This document shows, piece by piece, positions 55,460 through 64,000 of a stretch of DNA of 64,000 nt. Location: positions 1 through 64,000 of the forward strand of contig JAGUVW010000008.1 of the NCBI GenBank assembly GCA_020062665.1, given 5' to 3'. The stretch is from Pseudomonadales bacterium (GTDB lineage: Bacteria; Pseudomonadota; Gammaproteobacteria; Pseudomonadales; Ketobacteraceae). The notes below the pieces were generated by a model. That model searched no databases. It worked only from the letters and a program-made list of their open reading frames with translations, and had not been told where the DNA came from. The stretch's first letter is position 1, and each line of letters begins with the position of its first letter. A program made the position numbers and the translations under genes.

Positions 55460-56991
55460 ACATTCACCCCGCTGGCGGCGAAGGTGGGCCACTGCTGACA
55501 CAGTTGTTCGAAGCTGGCATTGTCCGGCAGCTGATGGGCATAGGCCAGCGTGATCCAGTGCCGGGTGAGCAACTGGAAGTATGCGGTGCGCGGCGCGTCC
55601 ACCTGCTTGCGGCACAGCGTCACGCATTCGGATTCGGTGTGGCAATCCTCCAGCGGCAGATGATCCTGATGCACCAGTTGCGACAGTGCGGCGCGGTAGA
55701 GCAGGCTCAACGCCTCGCGCTGGCGTTGCTGCTGCCACAGCGCGCGGGCATGGGTCAGCATATCGTCAGGCAGGGATTTCTGGTTCAGCTCCAGGCCGAA
55801 CAGATGGGTGGGACGGGCGGCCTTGGCAAGTGACGCTTCACCCAGCCATCCGGGTGCGATCATGTGGCGGAAGCGATAAATCAGATACGCCAGCAGTGCA
55901 ATCACTGTGCCCCACAGCAGCGCCTCCAGTAGCTTCGGCAACGCACCCAGCCAGTCCAGCACGGTGGCGACGGTTGCGGAATTCCGCAACCAGTTGCGCA
56001 GTTTTTTCAGCTGGCGGGCGATAAAGGAATCCTCTTTCGCGTCGTCCTGCTTTTCATTGCGCCGCTCCGGATCGATCCAGCGCAGACCCTTCTTCTCCTT
56101 CATTTCATTGAAGTCATCACCTTCGAGGATTTCGATGATCTGCTGCTGGCTTTGTTCGGGTGTCAGCGTGTCGGCGGCGCGGGATTCGCTCGTGGGCAGC
56201 ATTAACAATGGCAGCGCCAGCAACAGCAGCACCGCTGCGCCGTTCGATGACGTTTGCAACGGCTTGCTGGCCAGTTGGCGGAAGGTGAGTTCGATATCCC
56301 AGGCTTCCAGCCAGGTACGGCGATTGATGTAGAGCATGAAGCCACTGCACACATAGAACGGCGACACCAGCGCCATCGCCACATAAGCGCCCCAGGCCAG
56401 GGTGGGGAACAGGAACGGGCTGTCGAGCAGGTCGGCGAATTCGAAATCCACTTCCAGCTTCATCGGCACCAGCATCCACACGATGCCGAACAATCCCAGC
56501 ACCAGCAAACCTTCGATAGTGTTGCCCAGCAGGGTCAGCCACACGCTGGTGGAGCTGGCATCCCGGTGCAGGGTGGACAGGCGCCGGCTGCGGGCGCTGC
56601 CTTTGAGCCGCTCCAGTTCCCCCACCGGCATGTTGAAGGAACGCGACAGACTCCAGCGCTGCACCAGCAGCTTGGCAAAAAAATCATGGAACAGATGCTG
56701 ACGCGCCTGCTGCATCACCGTGCGCCATTGCATCTGCGGATTGAACAGGGCCTCGGCGATGAATTGCAGTTGCAGGGTTTCCCACAGTGGTTTCAGCCAC
56801 CACAAAATCAGGGCTGCCCACCAGGGTTGATCGTAGAACAGGATGAACAGCAACAGCATCAGCGGGAACGATGGCAACACACCCAACAGCAACAGCGGCC
56901 GAAACCACTGCCGTGCCATCACGATGCCCAGGTCGGCGGCTTCGTGCGGGTTGCGCGGGCGCACGCGGGCGGTGATCTTACCGAGATCCAC
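55456..56991 (-). CDS. DUF4129 multi-helix membrane protein
   Basis: A 511-aa protein with several membrane helices in the first 280 residues (WFRPLLLLGVLPSFPLMLLL, TLLGNTIEGLLVLGLFGIVW) and another at about 360-378. The DUF4129 domain follows at the C-terminus (REALSLLYRAALSQLVHQDH, FQLLTRHWITLAYAHQLPDN). The region around 285-350 is polar and charged. It overlaps its neighbours by 14 and 4 bp. DUF4129 proteins accompany MoxR/DUF58 pairs; biochemical function is not known. Confidence 0.83.
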   Translation of the reverse strand: MDLGKITARVRPRNPHEAADLGIVMARQWFRPLLLLGVLPSFPLMLLLFILFYDQPWWAALILWWLKPLWETLQLQFIAEALFNPQMQWRTVMQQARQHLFHDFFAKLLVQRWSLSRSFNMPVGELERLKGSARSRRLSTLHRDASSTSVWLTLLGNTIEGLLVLGLFGIVWMLVPMKLEVDFEFADLLDSPFLFPTLAWGAYVAMALVSPFYVCSGFMLYINRRTWLEAWDIELTFRQLASKPLQTSSNGAAVLLLLALPLLMLPTSESRAADTLTPEQSQQQIIEILEGDDFNEMKEKKGLRWIDPERRNEKQDDAKEDSFIARQLKKLRNWLRNSATVATVLDWLGALPKLLEALLWGTVIALLAYLIYRFRHMIAPGWLGEASLAKAARPTHLFGLELNQKSLPDDMLTHARALWQQQRQREALSLLYRAALSQLVHQDHLPLEDCHTESECVTLCRKQVDAPRTAYFQLLTRHWITLAYAHQLPDNASFEQLCQQWPTFAASGVNV

Positions 56992-57952
56992 GGCGTACCC
57001 CCAGGCACAGATAGCTCAGCGCCAGCAGCCAGAGACAGCCCCCGGCCCACAGCTTGGTCGCCACCGGCAGCGTCGAGCTGGACGACCAGAACGCTTCCAG
57101 AAATGCCGCAATCAGCAGAAAGAAAAACACGCCGTACACCAGCGGCATGGCTTCGCGCCCCGCCTTGATCAGCGACTGCTTGCGCGACAGCCGCCCCGGC
57201 GCCAGCAGCCCGTAACCGAGTTTCAATCCCGCGCCACCGGCAATCGCAATCGCCGTGAGTTCAAACGCGCCATGGCCGATCACAAAAGGCCAGAAGGTTT
57301 CGTTGTGTCCCAGCTCCGTCAGATAACCCGCCACGGAGCCAATCGCCACGCCATTGAACAGCAGGTTGAACACGGCGCCGACGCCCAGCAGCAAGCCGCT
57401 GGCAAAGGTCTGAAAGCCGATGCCGATATTGTTGCGTATGTAGTAGCCAAACATTTTCATGTCATCCGGCGAGCCACGATTCTCGGAAAATTCTTTCTGG
57501 TTGGCCGGGTTGTACATCTCGCTGAAGTTCTTCACCGCCTCATGGGGATAGACCGTGTACACCATGTTGGGATCCAGATAGGTGAGCACACCCATCACCA
57601 GCGCCGGAATGAAGAACAGCGCCACGCCCAGCCACACAAAACGGTGTTCGCGGCGGATAGCGGCGGGGAATCCCCACAGAATGAACTGCACGGTGTTGTA
57701 CAGCACATTGCCGTTGCGGCGGTAGAAATGCTGATGGCCACGCAATGCCAGCTCGTTGAGGTGATCGATCAGATACGGGCTGTACTGGCGTTCCTGCGCC
57801 AGCGCCAGCAGCTGGCAGATCTGGCGGTAATTGGCGGTGAAGGAACGCAGACTGTCGGCATGCTTGTGACCGTGTTTTTCCAGCGCCTCGAGCTGTTGCT
57901 CGAAGTGCTCCCAGCTGGCGCGGTATTGTTGTTCGAACAACTGCTGTTTCAT
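56978..57952 (-). CDS. Stage II sporulation protein M-like membrane protein
   Basis: A 324-aa membrane protein of the SpoIIM superfamily, found in many non-sporulating bacteria beside MoxR/RDD genes. A soluble helical N-terminus (FEQQYRASWEHFEQQLEALE) is followed by about six membrane helices, including FVWLGVALFFIPALVMGVLT and TFASGLLLGVGAVFNLLFNG. The GHGAFELTAIAIAGGAGLKL helix is typical of the family. It overlaps both the RDD gene (4 bp) and the DUF4129 gene (14 bp). Confidence 0.87.
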   Translation of the reverse strand: MKQQLFEQQYRASWEHFEQQLEALEKHGHKHADSLRSFTANYRQICQLLALAQERQYSPYLIDHLNELALRGHQHFYRRNGNVLYNTVQFILWGFPAAIRREHRFVWLGVALFFIPALVMGVLTYLDPNMVYTVYPHEAVKNFSEMYNPANQKEFSENRGSPDDMKMFGYYIRNNIGIGFQTFASGLLLGVGAVFNLLFNGVAIGSVAGYLTELGHNETFWPFVIGHGAFELTAIAIAGGAGLKLGYGLLAPGRLSRKQSLIKAGREAMPLVYGVFFFLLIAAFLEAFWSSSSTLPVATKLWAGGCLWLLALSYLCLGVRRGSR

Positions 57953-58629
57953 CGCCCACCCCGCAGCCAGCTGGCCATGCGGAACAACGTGTCCACCGCC
58001 GCCTGATCACGCTTGTGCAGCACCGGTTCCAGATGATTGGCCAGCTCCTGCTGCCGTTCCGGTGTCAGCGAGCGATGGCGTTCGGCAAAGCCCAGAATCG
58101 CCCGCTGTTCCGCCACCGTGAGCGCGATGGGCGGCGGTGTGGTGCGGGTGACAGGCAGTTCCGGCGCCGGCTTTTTCTTCTCGCGGTAGATCACCACCGT
58201 GCCTGCCGCCAGATCGCCGATGCGCTTGAAATCCTTGTTCACCGTCATGCACACCAGCCCCGCGACATAATTCATCGGCAGAAAATCCACGATGCGCAGG
58301 AAATTGCGGATGATCGACGGCGACCATCCCACCGGCGTGTTGTCGTCGTTCACCACTGCGATCTGCATCACGCGCTTGCCGGGGGTCTGGCCGTGATTCA
58401 GCACCTCGAACAGCACCGGATAGAACCACTCCAGCGCGAAGGTGAAAATCAGCAGCATGCCCATCCCGGTATCGCCAAAGACGACGAGTGCGATGGAGGC
58501 GATCACCTGGATCACCGATTTGATCAGCGAATCCACCAGAAACGCCTGCGACCGCACCAGCGGCCCGGCGATATGAATATCCAGATCGATATTTTCCGGT
58601 GTTTCCAGTTTGCGGTAAGTGTCGAGCAT
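57949..58629 (-). CDS. RDD-family membrane protein
   Basis: A 226-aa protein with an RDD domain: the short Arg-containing first helix region (GPLVRSQAFLVDSLIKSVIQ), then FTFALEWFYPVLFEVLNHGQ and TPGKRVMQIAVVND. The C-terminal third (about 165-226) is soluble and helical (LGFAERHRSLTPERQQELAN). It begins 9 bp after the DUF2069 gene. The role of RDD proteins is unsettled; some may act in transport. Confidence 0.87.
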   Translation of the reverse strand: MLDTYRKLETPENIDLDIHIAGPLVRSQAFLVDSLIKSVIQVIASIALVVFGDTGMGMLLIFTFALEWFYPVLFEVLNHGQTPGKRVMQIAVVNDDNTPVGWSPSIIRNFLRIVDFLPMNYVAGLVCMTVNKDFKRIGDLAAGTVVIYREKKKPAPELPVTRTTPPPIALTVAEQRAILGFAERHRSLTPERQQELANHLEPVLHKRDQAAVDTLFRMASWLRGGR

Positions 58630-58638
58630 TCCGTTGTG

Positions 58639-59040
58639 TTATGCGGTTCGTTGCGCCTGTGAGAGATAGCGGGCTGCCAGCATGGCTGCGATGAACAAGT
58701 CCACGGTGAGCAGGGTTTCCAGCAATCCCAGGATGCCTGTGGTTGAAGGCAGGGCAAAGGCATTGATCACACCCTGACAGAAGTAAAGCAGAATAAAGAA
58801 ACAAAGTCCCACAAAGGCCTTGGGCCGGCGCCGGATCAGAAAAGGCAGGAACGCCAGCAGCGGCGCAAGATGCAGCGCGGCGATGAACCAGGGTTTGGTC
58901 TGCACCGGCAGCACCAGCAGATGCCAGGCCAGCAGCAGGCCGCACAGGGCGAACAGCGATGCCAGCGTAATGTGGCAGAACAGATTGGCGCGGCGCGCGA
59001 TGTGTTGCATCTGCGCGGTTGATACTTCAGAAGTGCTCAT
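58639..59040 (-). CDS. DUF2069 small membrane protein
   Basis: A 133-aa inner-membrane protein with four predicted helices (ITLASLFALCGLLLAWHLL, FIAALHLAPLLAFLPFL and others) and the RRRPKAFVGLCFFILLYFCQ segment typical of DUF2069. It lies 12 bp after wrbA, the order also found in pseudomonads. Function unknown. Confidence 0.87.
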   Translation of the reverse strand: MSTSEVSTAQMQHIARRANLFCHITLASLFALCGLLLAWHLLVLPVQTKPWFIAALHLAPLLAFLPFLIRRRPKAFVGLCFFILLYFCQGVINAFALPSTTGILGLLETLLTVDLFIAAMLAARYLSQAQRTA

Positions 59041-59052
59041 GCAAGGGAATAC

Positions 59053-59993
<941 letters not shown>

Positions 59994-60106
59994 GGGACTT
60001 CCGGTTTGCAGGTCTGGCGGATTGTCTTATGCTGTGGGAAGGTATTCTATCGGTTCTGCCGGTACAAGCGAAACCGCTGAACTGCAATCCACGCAAGGAC
60101 TCGCCC

Positions 60107-61399
60107 GTGACTGTCTGGCAGCAATTACAGCAGGCCACCCAACATCCCCGCATTGCCTTCCTGCGTTACGTGGTTGTGAGTTTCTTCCGCCACGACTGTC
60201 CGAAAGTGGCGTCCTATCTGGCCTTCACCTCGCTGTTCGCGGTGGTGCCGATGATGACGGTGATCTACTCGATCCTGGCGCTGATTCCGGAACTCAAAGG
60301 TCTGGAAGACACCATGCAGCGCTTTGTGTTCGAGCATTTCGTGCCGTCCACCGGCACCCAGCTGGAAGAACACCTGCGTGGTTTCGCCCAGCAGGCCAGC
60401 AACCTTACCAGCGTGGGTGTCATGATGCTGTTCGTGACAGCGGTGATGATGCTGCGCAAGATTGAAACCACGTTCAACACCATCTGGCACGTGTCGGTTT
60501 CCCGCAAGGGCGTGAATGGGTTTCTGCTGTACTGGGCGTTGCTGAGCCTGGGGCCAGTGTTGATGGGCGGCACTTTTGCGGTGTCGTCTTACATCGTGTC
60601 CCAGCAGATTCTGTACGACATGGTGGCGCTGCCCGGCTTCCAGAAACTGATGCTGGGCCTGTTGCCGATCCTGATGAGCACGGTGGCGTTTTCGCTGGCG
60701 TATATTGCGATTCCCAACACCCGCGTGCCGATCAAACATGGCATTGCCGGTGGTCTGTTTGCCGCCATCCTGTTCGATTTCGCGCGCCAGTGCATGACGC
60801 TCTTCATCAGCCTGTTTCCCACTTACCATCTGGTGTATGGCGCTTTTGCAGCGGTGCCGATTTTTCTGGTGTGGGTGCTTGTGTCCTGGTACATCCTGCT
60901 GCTGGGGGCCGAGATCGTGCAGGCGCTCACCAATTTCCAGATCAACAAGGCCCGCTCGGCGTCGTCGCTGGGTAATCTGCTGTCGATCCTGCAGCAGGTC
61001 TACCGGCAACAGTCCAGCGGCCAGATGCTGGAGGCCACGGAGCTGCTGCGCAAAATGCCCTGGCTGACCGCGCAGGAATGGGAGGATTACACCGACAGGC
61101 TGGTGCAGGCGAAGCTGCTGTACAAACACGCGGAAGGGGAAATCTCGCTGACCCGCGACCTGCACAAGTACACGCTGGCGCAGCTGTTCAGCGACTGTTT
61201 CGGTGACACGCTGAAACTGGATCTGCAGGATGCCGGCCCCTGGCAGCGGCGGGTGCAGAAACTGCATCAGCAGGGCATCGAGCGCTGTCTGGGCCATTGG
61301 CAGATCAATCTGGCGGAACTGTTTGAAACCGGCGCCGAAGACGACGTCACTGCAGGGCGCGAACCTCGAACGTTTCCACTTGCCGGGTCCGGTGAGTGA
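60107..61399 (+). CDS. yihY: YihY-family inner membrane protein
   Basis: A 430-aa membrane protein of the YihY/virulence-factor-BrkB family, once misnamed RNase BN. About six helices are visible (YLAFTSLFAVVPMMTVIYSI, GFLLYWALLSLGPVLMGGTF, FLVWVLVSWYILLLGAEIVQ). The C-terminal 130 residues form a soluble winged-helix-like part. GTG at 60107 is preferred, with AAGGA about nine bases upstream; an ATG at 60029 would add 26 unconserved-looking residues. Its last 53 bp overlap the 3' end of the convergent PilZ-like gene. Confidence 0.87.
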   Translation: MTVWQQLQQATQHPRIAFLRYVVVSFFRHDCPKVASYLAFTSLFAVVPMMTVIYSILALIPELKGLEDTMQRFVFEHFVPSTGTQLEEHLRGFAQQASNLTSVGVMMLFVTAVMMLRKIETTFNTIWHVSVSRKGVNGFLLYWALLSLGPVLMGGTFAVSSYIVSQQILYDMVALPGFQKLMLGLLPILMSTVAFSLAYIAIPNTRVPIKHGIAGGLFAAILFDFARQCMTLFISLFPTYHLVYGAFAAVPIFLVWVLVSWYILLLGAEIVQALTNFQINKARSASSLGNLLSILQQVYRQQSSGQMLEATELLRKMPWLTAQEWEDYTDRLVQAKLLYKHAEGEISLTRDLHKYTLAQLFSDCFGDTLKLDLQDAGPWQRRVQKLHQQGIERCLGHWQINLAELFETGAEDDVTAGREPRTFPLAGSGE

Positions 61400-62885
61400 C
61401 GGCAAAGGCTTCCAGATACAGTTCTTCCGCGTGATGGGGTGTGTACACCTGGGCGCGGGTGCCGGGTTTGACGGCGCCGGCGGGGCATACCAGCATGGAT
61501 TTTGCGCGGCCGTCGGCAGTACGTGCGATGATCAGCAAGCCGTTGCGTTCGGTGCCGTGATCGTCCTGGGGCAGGATGGTGACCTTGCTGGCCTTGCCCA
61601 GCAAGCGTTCGATGCCCAGTAACGGCACATTGGACTGGTCGATGGCGCACCATTGCACCAGGCCAACTTCCAGTGTTTTCTGTTCGCCGGTCTGCCGGAT
61701 CAGTGCCACGATCTGGCCTGCCTCGGGATAGCGATCGTCCTCGTGTTCCAGCCGCAGGCAAAAGCCCTGCTGACTCTGGTTTTCCGTGCGGGCCCAGGCG
61801 CGGTTTTCGTTCTCGCGGTTGCGGCCACTCAGGGCCGCCTGCCGCCGCATCACCGGATCCAGCATCAGGCAGATATTTTCCAGCCCCCACACCATTCCAA
61901 CCTGTTCCTCTGTCGCGCGGCGTTCGCTCTTGCGCACCGGGTTGCGTGTCCAGTTGCGGTGCAGGCGGGTCAGCAGATCCAGTACCACTTTGCGCTGCAG
62001 CCGATCCATGCCCACGATGCGCAGGGATTCACCGCCTTTCACCGCGTCAATGTGGCGTTGCAGGTTGTCCACGAACGGCGCCAGGTTGAGCAGGCGCGCA
62101 CCCGGCGGCAGGGCCGTGCCGAATTCCGGCATCTGGGCAGGCTGGCTGCAGTGCGCATGCAGGGTGTAGGCGTCCTCGCCGGCCTCGGCATTGTCTGCCG
62201 GCACAAGCTCGGCGAAGCCGGCAAAACGCATCAGATAATCGTGGCAGCGCCAGTGTTCTTCCGGCGCGAGGGAGTAGGGTGAGCACAGGCCCAGCAGAAT
62301 GATCTGCTTGTATACCTGCTCGATCATCACCTGGCGACCATCGGGCGTTTGCAGATCGGTCTGATGCTGTTCGATGTCCCGTGCGGCGAAATACAGGTAG
62401 TGCACTTCGCGCCAGAACGACGGCTTCAGCATGCGGCCCCGGTTGCAGGAAAACAGCGCGAAGTGATGCAGGTAATTCAGTGCCATGTACAGAACCAGCG
62501 CCACACCGTTGGGGCGCTTGTTGCGGGCCAGGGTGTCGTGCACCAGATGCTTGAAGCCGATGGCCAGTTCGCGCAGGAATTCCAGCAGATTGTCCAGTTC
62601 GCCGGGATGCAGTTCGCGGGCGAAGGGGCCCTGTTCGAAGTGGCGGCGGTAATGTTCCGAAAAGCGCAGAAAGGCATAGTGGAACGGCCGCAGCAGCTCC
62701 AGGCGCTTGGCCGGCGGCATCGAAAACCGGTTGAAGGCATGCAGGCGGCGGTGGGCAATCAGCAGGGCCGAGGGAATGTCCGCATAGGGCAGGTCGCGGA
62801 TTTCGCTGGCGAGCTTGCGGCTGTCCGTGTCGAGAAGCAGATGTTGCGTCTTTTCAGTAGACGGAACCTGCAATGGACTGTTCAT
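61347..62885 (-). CDS. PilZ-like c-di-GMP-associated protein
   Basis: A 512-aa soluble protein. The first 350 residues are helical (LEFLRELAIGFKHLVHDTLA, LVLYMALNYLHHFALFSCNR) and unassigned. The C-terminal part resembles a degenerate PilZ barrel (LEVGLVQWCAIDQSNVPLLG, ERLLGKASKVTILP). An RxxxR-type motif is not obvious, so nucleotide binding is uncertain. The ATG at 62885 is preferred, with GAGGG about ten bases before it; the ATG at 62909 is an alternative. Similar large proteins occur in pseudomonads. Confidence 0.65.
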   Translation of the reverse strand: MNSPLQVPSTEKTQHLLLDTDSRKLASEIRDLPYADIPSALLIAHRRLHAFNRFSMPPAKRLELLRPFHYAFLRFSEHYRRHFEQGPFARELHPGELDNLLEFLRELAIGFKHLVHDTLARNKRPNGVALVLYMALNYLHHFALFSCNRGRMLKPSFWREVHYLYFAARDIEQHQTDLQTPDGRQVMIEQVYKQIILLGLCSPYSLAPEEHWRCHDYLMRFAGFAELVPADNAEAGEDAYTLHAHCSQPAQMPEFGTALPPGARLLNLAPFVDNLQRHIDAVKGGESLRIVGMDRLQRKVVLDLLTRLHRNWTRNPVRKSERRATEEQVGMVWGLENICLMLDPVMRRQAALSGRNRENENRAWARTENQSQQGFCLRLEHEDDRYPEAGQIVALIRQTGEQKTLEVGLVQWCAIDQSNVPLLGIERLLGKASKVTILPQDDHGTERNGLLIIARTADGRAKSMLVCPAGAVKPGTRAQVYTPHHAEELYLEAFAVTHRTRQVETFEVRALQ

Positions 62886-63047
62886 GACGTCGGATCCCTC
62901 GCTTGTCATACGCTGCTCAGACTGATGCCTTATTGGGTTATAAAAAATCGGGTGACTGGAACGGGGATTCAGGGTGGAGTTGGCTTGACTGAGGCATTCC
63001 TGCTGTGCGAATCAGTGTATTCACACCTGATCCATCGGGGTTCCAGT

Positions 63048-64000
63048 ATGAAAAATGTACAGCAAAGCCGGCTGCCGTGGAAAGAGATTAAAACGCAAGT
63101 CCTACAAATTGTCTGTGAAAAAAGAACATTCAGCGGGCACCTTTTCGGCGAAACGGGGCCGCTGGTGGTGATGGTGCATGGATTTCCCGATGATTATCTG
63201 ACCTTTGCCGAGCAGGTGCCGGCACTGGTGGAAGCCGGTTACCGGGTGCTGCTTCCCGTGCTGCCTGGCTACGAAGAATCCAGTGTCGATCCGGACGGAC
63301 GCTATTTTCTGCCGGAACTGGTCTGGTGGCTGGTGAGCTGGCTGGATGAATTGAAGGAAGACAAGGTTCATCTGGTGGGGCACGACTGGGGTGCAGTGAT
63401 TGCCTGGCTGGCGGCGGCCCGTTATCCGGAGCGCTTTCATACCCTGACCGCCATCGCGATTCCGTCCCTACGCCACATGGCGCAGGCGATCCGGCATCAT
63501 CCCACTCAGCTGCTCAAGTCCTGGTACATGGGTTTTTTCCAGCTGCCCGGCGTGGCGGAAGCGGCCGTCGGCGCAGGGAACGGCTGGCTGATCCGGCGGC
63601 TCTGGCGCAACTGGTCTCCGGGCTGGAACGGTGCGCCGGAGCATGTGGATCGCATTTGCCGGCTACTGCAACAGCCGGCCATCCGGCAGGCGGCGCTGGG
63701 CTATTACCGCAGCCTGTTCCGGGTGATGGATGCCACGCACCGCGAAGGCCGATCCTGGTTGCGTCAGTCGGTCGCGGTGCCCACCCTCATGATCACCGGC
63801 GCGCGGGACGGTTGCATGGACACGCACCTGTTCGACACTGCGCTGGTGGACGCGGATTTTCCCGCCGGTGTGGAGCTCTACCGTTTGATGGGCGCCGGTC
63901 ACTTCTGCCATCTGGAAAAGCCCGCACTGGTGAATCGCAAGTTGTTGCAATTCCTGAACGATAGCGTGGCCAGCCCGACCCGCCCGCAGCGTGAACTGAG
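63048..64000 (+). CDS. Alpha/beta hydrolase (epoxide-hydrolase-like), 3' truncated
   Basis: The first 317 codons of an alpha/beta hydrolase that runs off the right edge. The oxyanion motif is HGFPDD, and the nucleophile elbow is GHDWGA with Asp as nucleophile, as in epoxide hydrolases and haloalkane dehalogenases rather than esterases. A downstream acid is probable near TGARDGCMD, and the catalytic His is in GAGHFCHLEKP. The ATG at 63048 has no strong ribosome site. It diverges from the PilZ-like gene across about 160 bp, which shows no convincing promoter. Confidence 0.88.
   Translation, partial: MKNVQQSRLPWKEIKTQVLQIVCEKRTFSGHLFGETGPLVVMVHGFPDDYLTFAEQVPALVEAGYRVLLPVLPGYEESSVDPDGRYFLPELVWWLVSWLDELKEDKVHLVGHDWGAVIAWLAAARYPERFHTLTAIAIPSLRHMAQAIRHHPTQLLKSWYMGFFQLPGVAEAAVGAGNGWLIRRLWRNWSPGWNGAPEHVDRICRLLQQPAIRQAALGYYRSLFRVMDATHREGRSWLRQSVAVPTLMITGARDGCMDTHLFDTALVDADFPAGVELYRLMGAGHFCHLEKPALVNRKLLQFLNDSVASPTRPQREL

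Overview
The window comes from a gammaproteobacterium with a fairly GC-rich genome. The evidence is the set of genes rather than any rRNA or marker: epmC, greB, pdxB, xni, apbE, and the order arsC-wrbA-DUF2069 diverging from yihY, an arrangement I recall from pseudomonads. FadL-type, PEP-CTERM and type VI secretion genes would fit an environmental or marine member of the Pseudomonadales/Oceanospirillales. I cannot name a genus. No tRNA, rRNA, insertion sequence, integrase or CRISPR array was recognised.

Layout. 1-9202 (+): two efflux pumps in series, a CzcCBA-like heavy-metal RND system (first gene cut by the window edge), then an AcrAB-like adaptor and permease. 9203-9565: a 57-residue PEP-CTERM protein preceded by a near-perfect sigma-54 promoter and, about 130 bp further up, phased palindromes that look like an enhancer-protein site. 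9679-21057 (+): a FadL-type porin, EF-P hydroxylase, GreB, an SDR, ApbE, a GGDEF/EAL protein, a calcium-repeat lipoprotein and an FtsH protease. 21212-29321 (+): a VgrG island (VgrG, DUF6484, TIGR02270, DUF2169, a ketosynthase-fold protein without catalytic residues, a DUF4150 PAAR-like protein, an AHH nuclease toxin and an Imm11-type immunity protein). Its distal part is visibly more AT-rich than its surroundings. 29404-32547 (-): cytochrome c, DUF4139, dUTPase and DUF3592 genes. 32629-42995 (-): a tight ten-gene operon for a proton-driven envelope machine (three TPR proteins, two of them lipoproteins, ExbB, two ExbD-like proteins, a TonB/AgmX-like transducer, a thioredoxin-fold protein and two unknown exported proteins). 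43263-48212 (+): xni, a fructosamine-kinase-like gene, pdxB, an NAD-kinase-like gene and a class D beta-lactamase. 48407-51648 (-): a Pro/Thr/Ala-rich lipoprotein, a membrane c-type haem HAMP sensor and a Ser/Thr kinase with a duplicated C-terminal domain. 51763-59993 (-): arsC-wrbA-DUF2069-RDD-SpoIIM-DUF4129-DUF4350-MoxR-DUF58, nearly all translationally overlapping. 60107-64000: YihY, a PilZ-like protein and a truncated alpha/beta hydrolase.

The parts most worth following up are: the sigma-54-controlled mini PEP-CTERM protein; the ExbB/ExbD machine in which one ExbD-like subunit has Asn in place of the proton-carrying Asp; the haem-HAMP/kinase/lipoprotein operon; and the toxin-immunity end of the VgrG island with its dead ketosynthase. 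Functions are inferred from sequence motifs read by eye. No database search was run.
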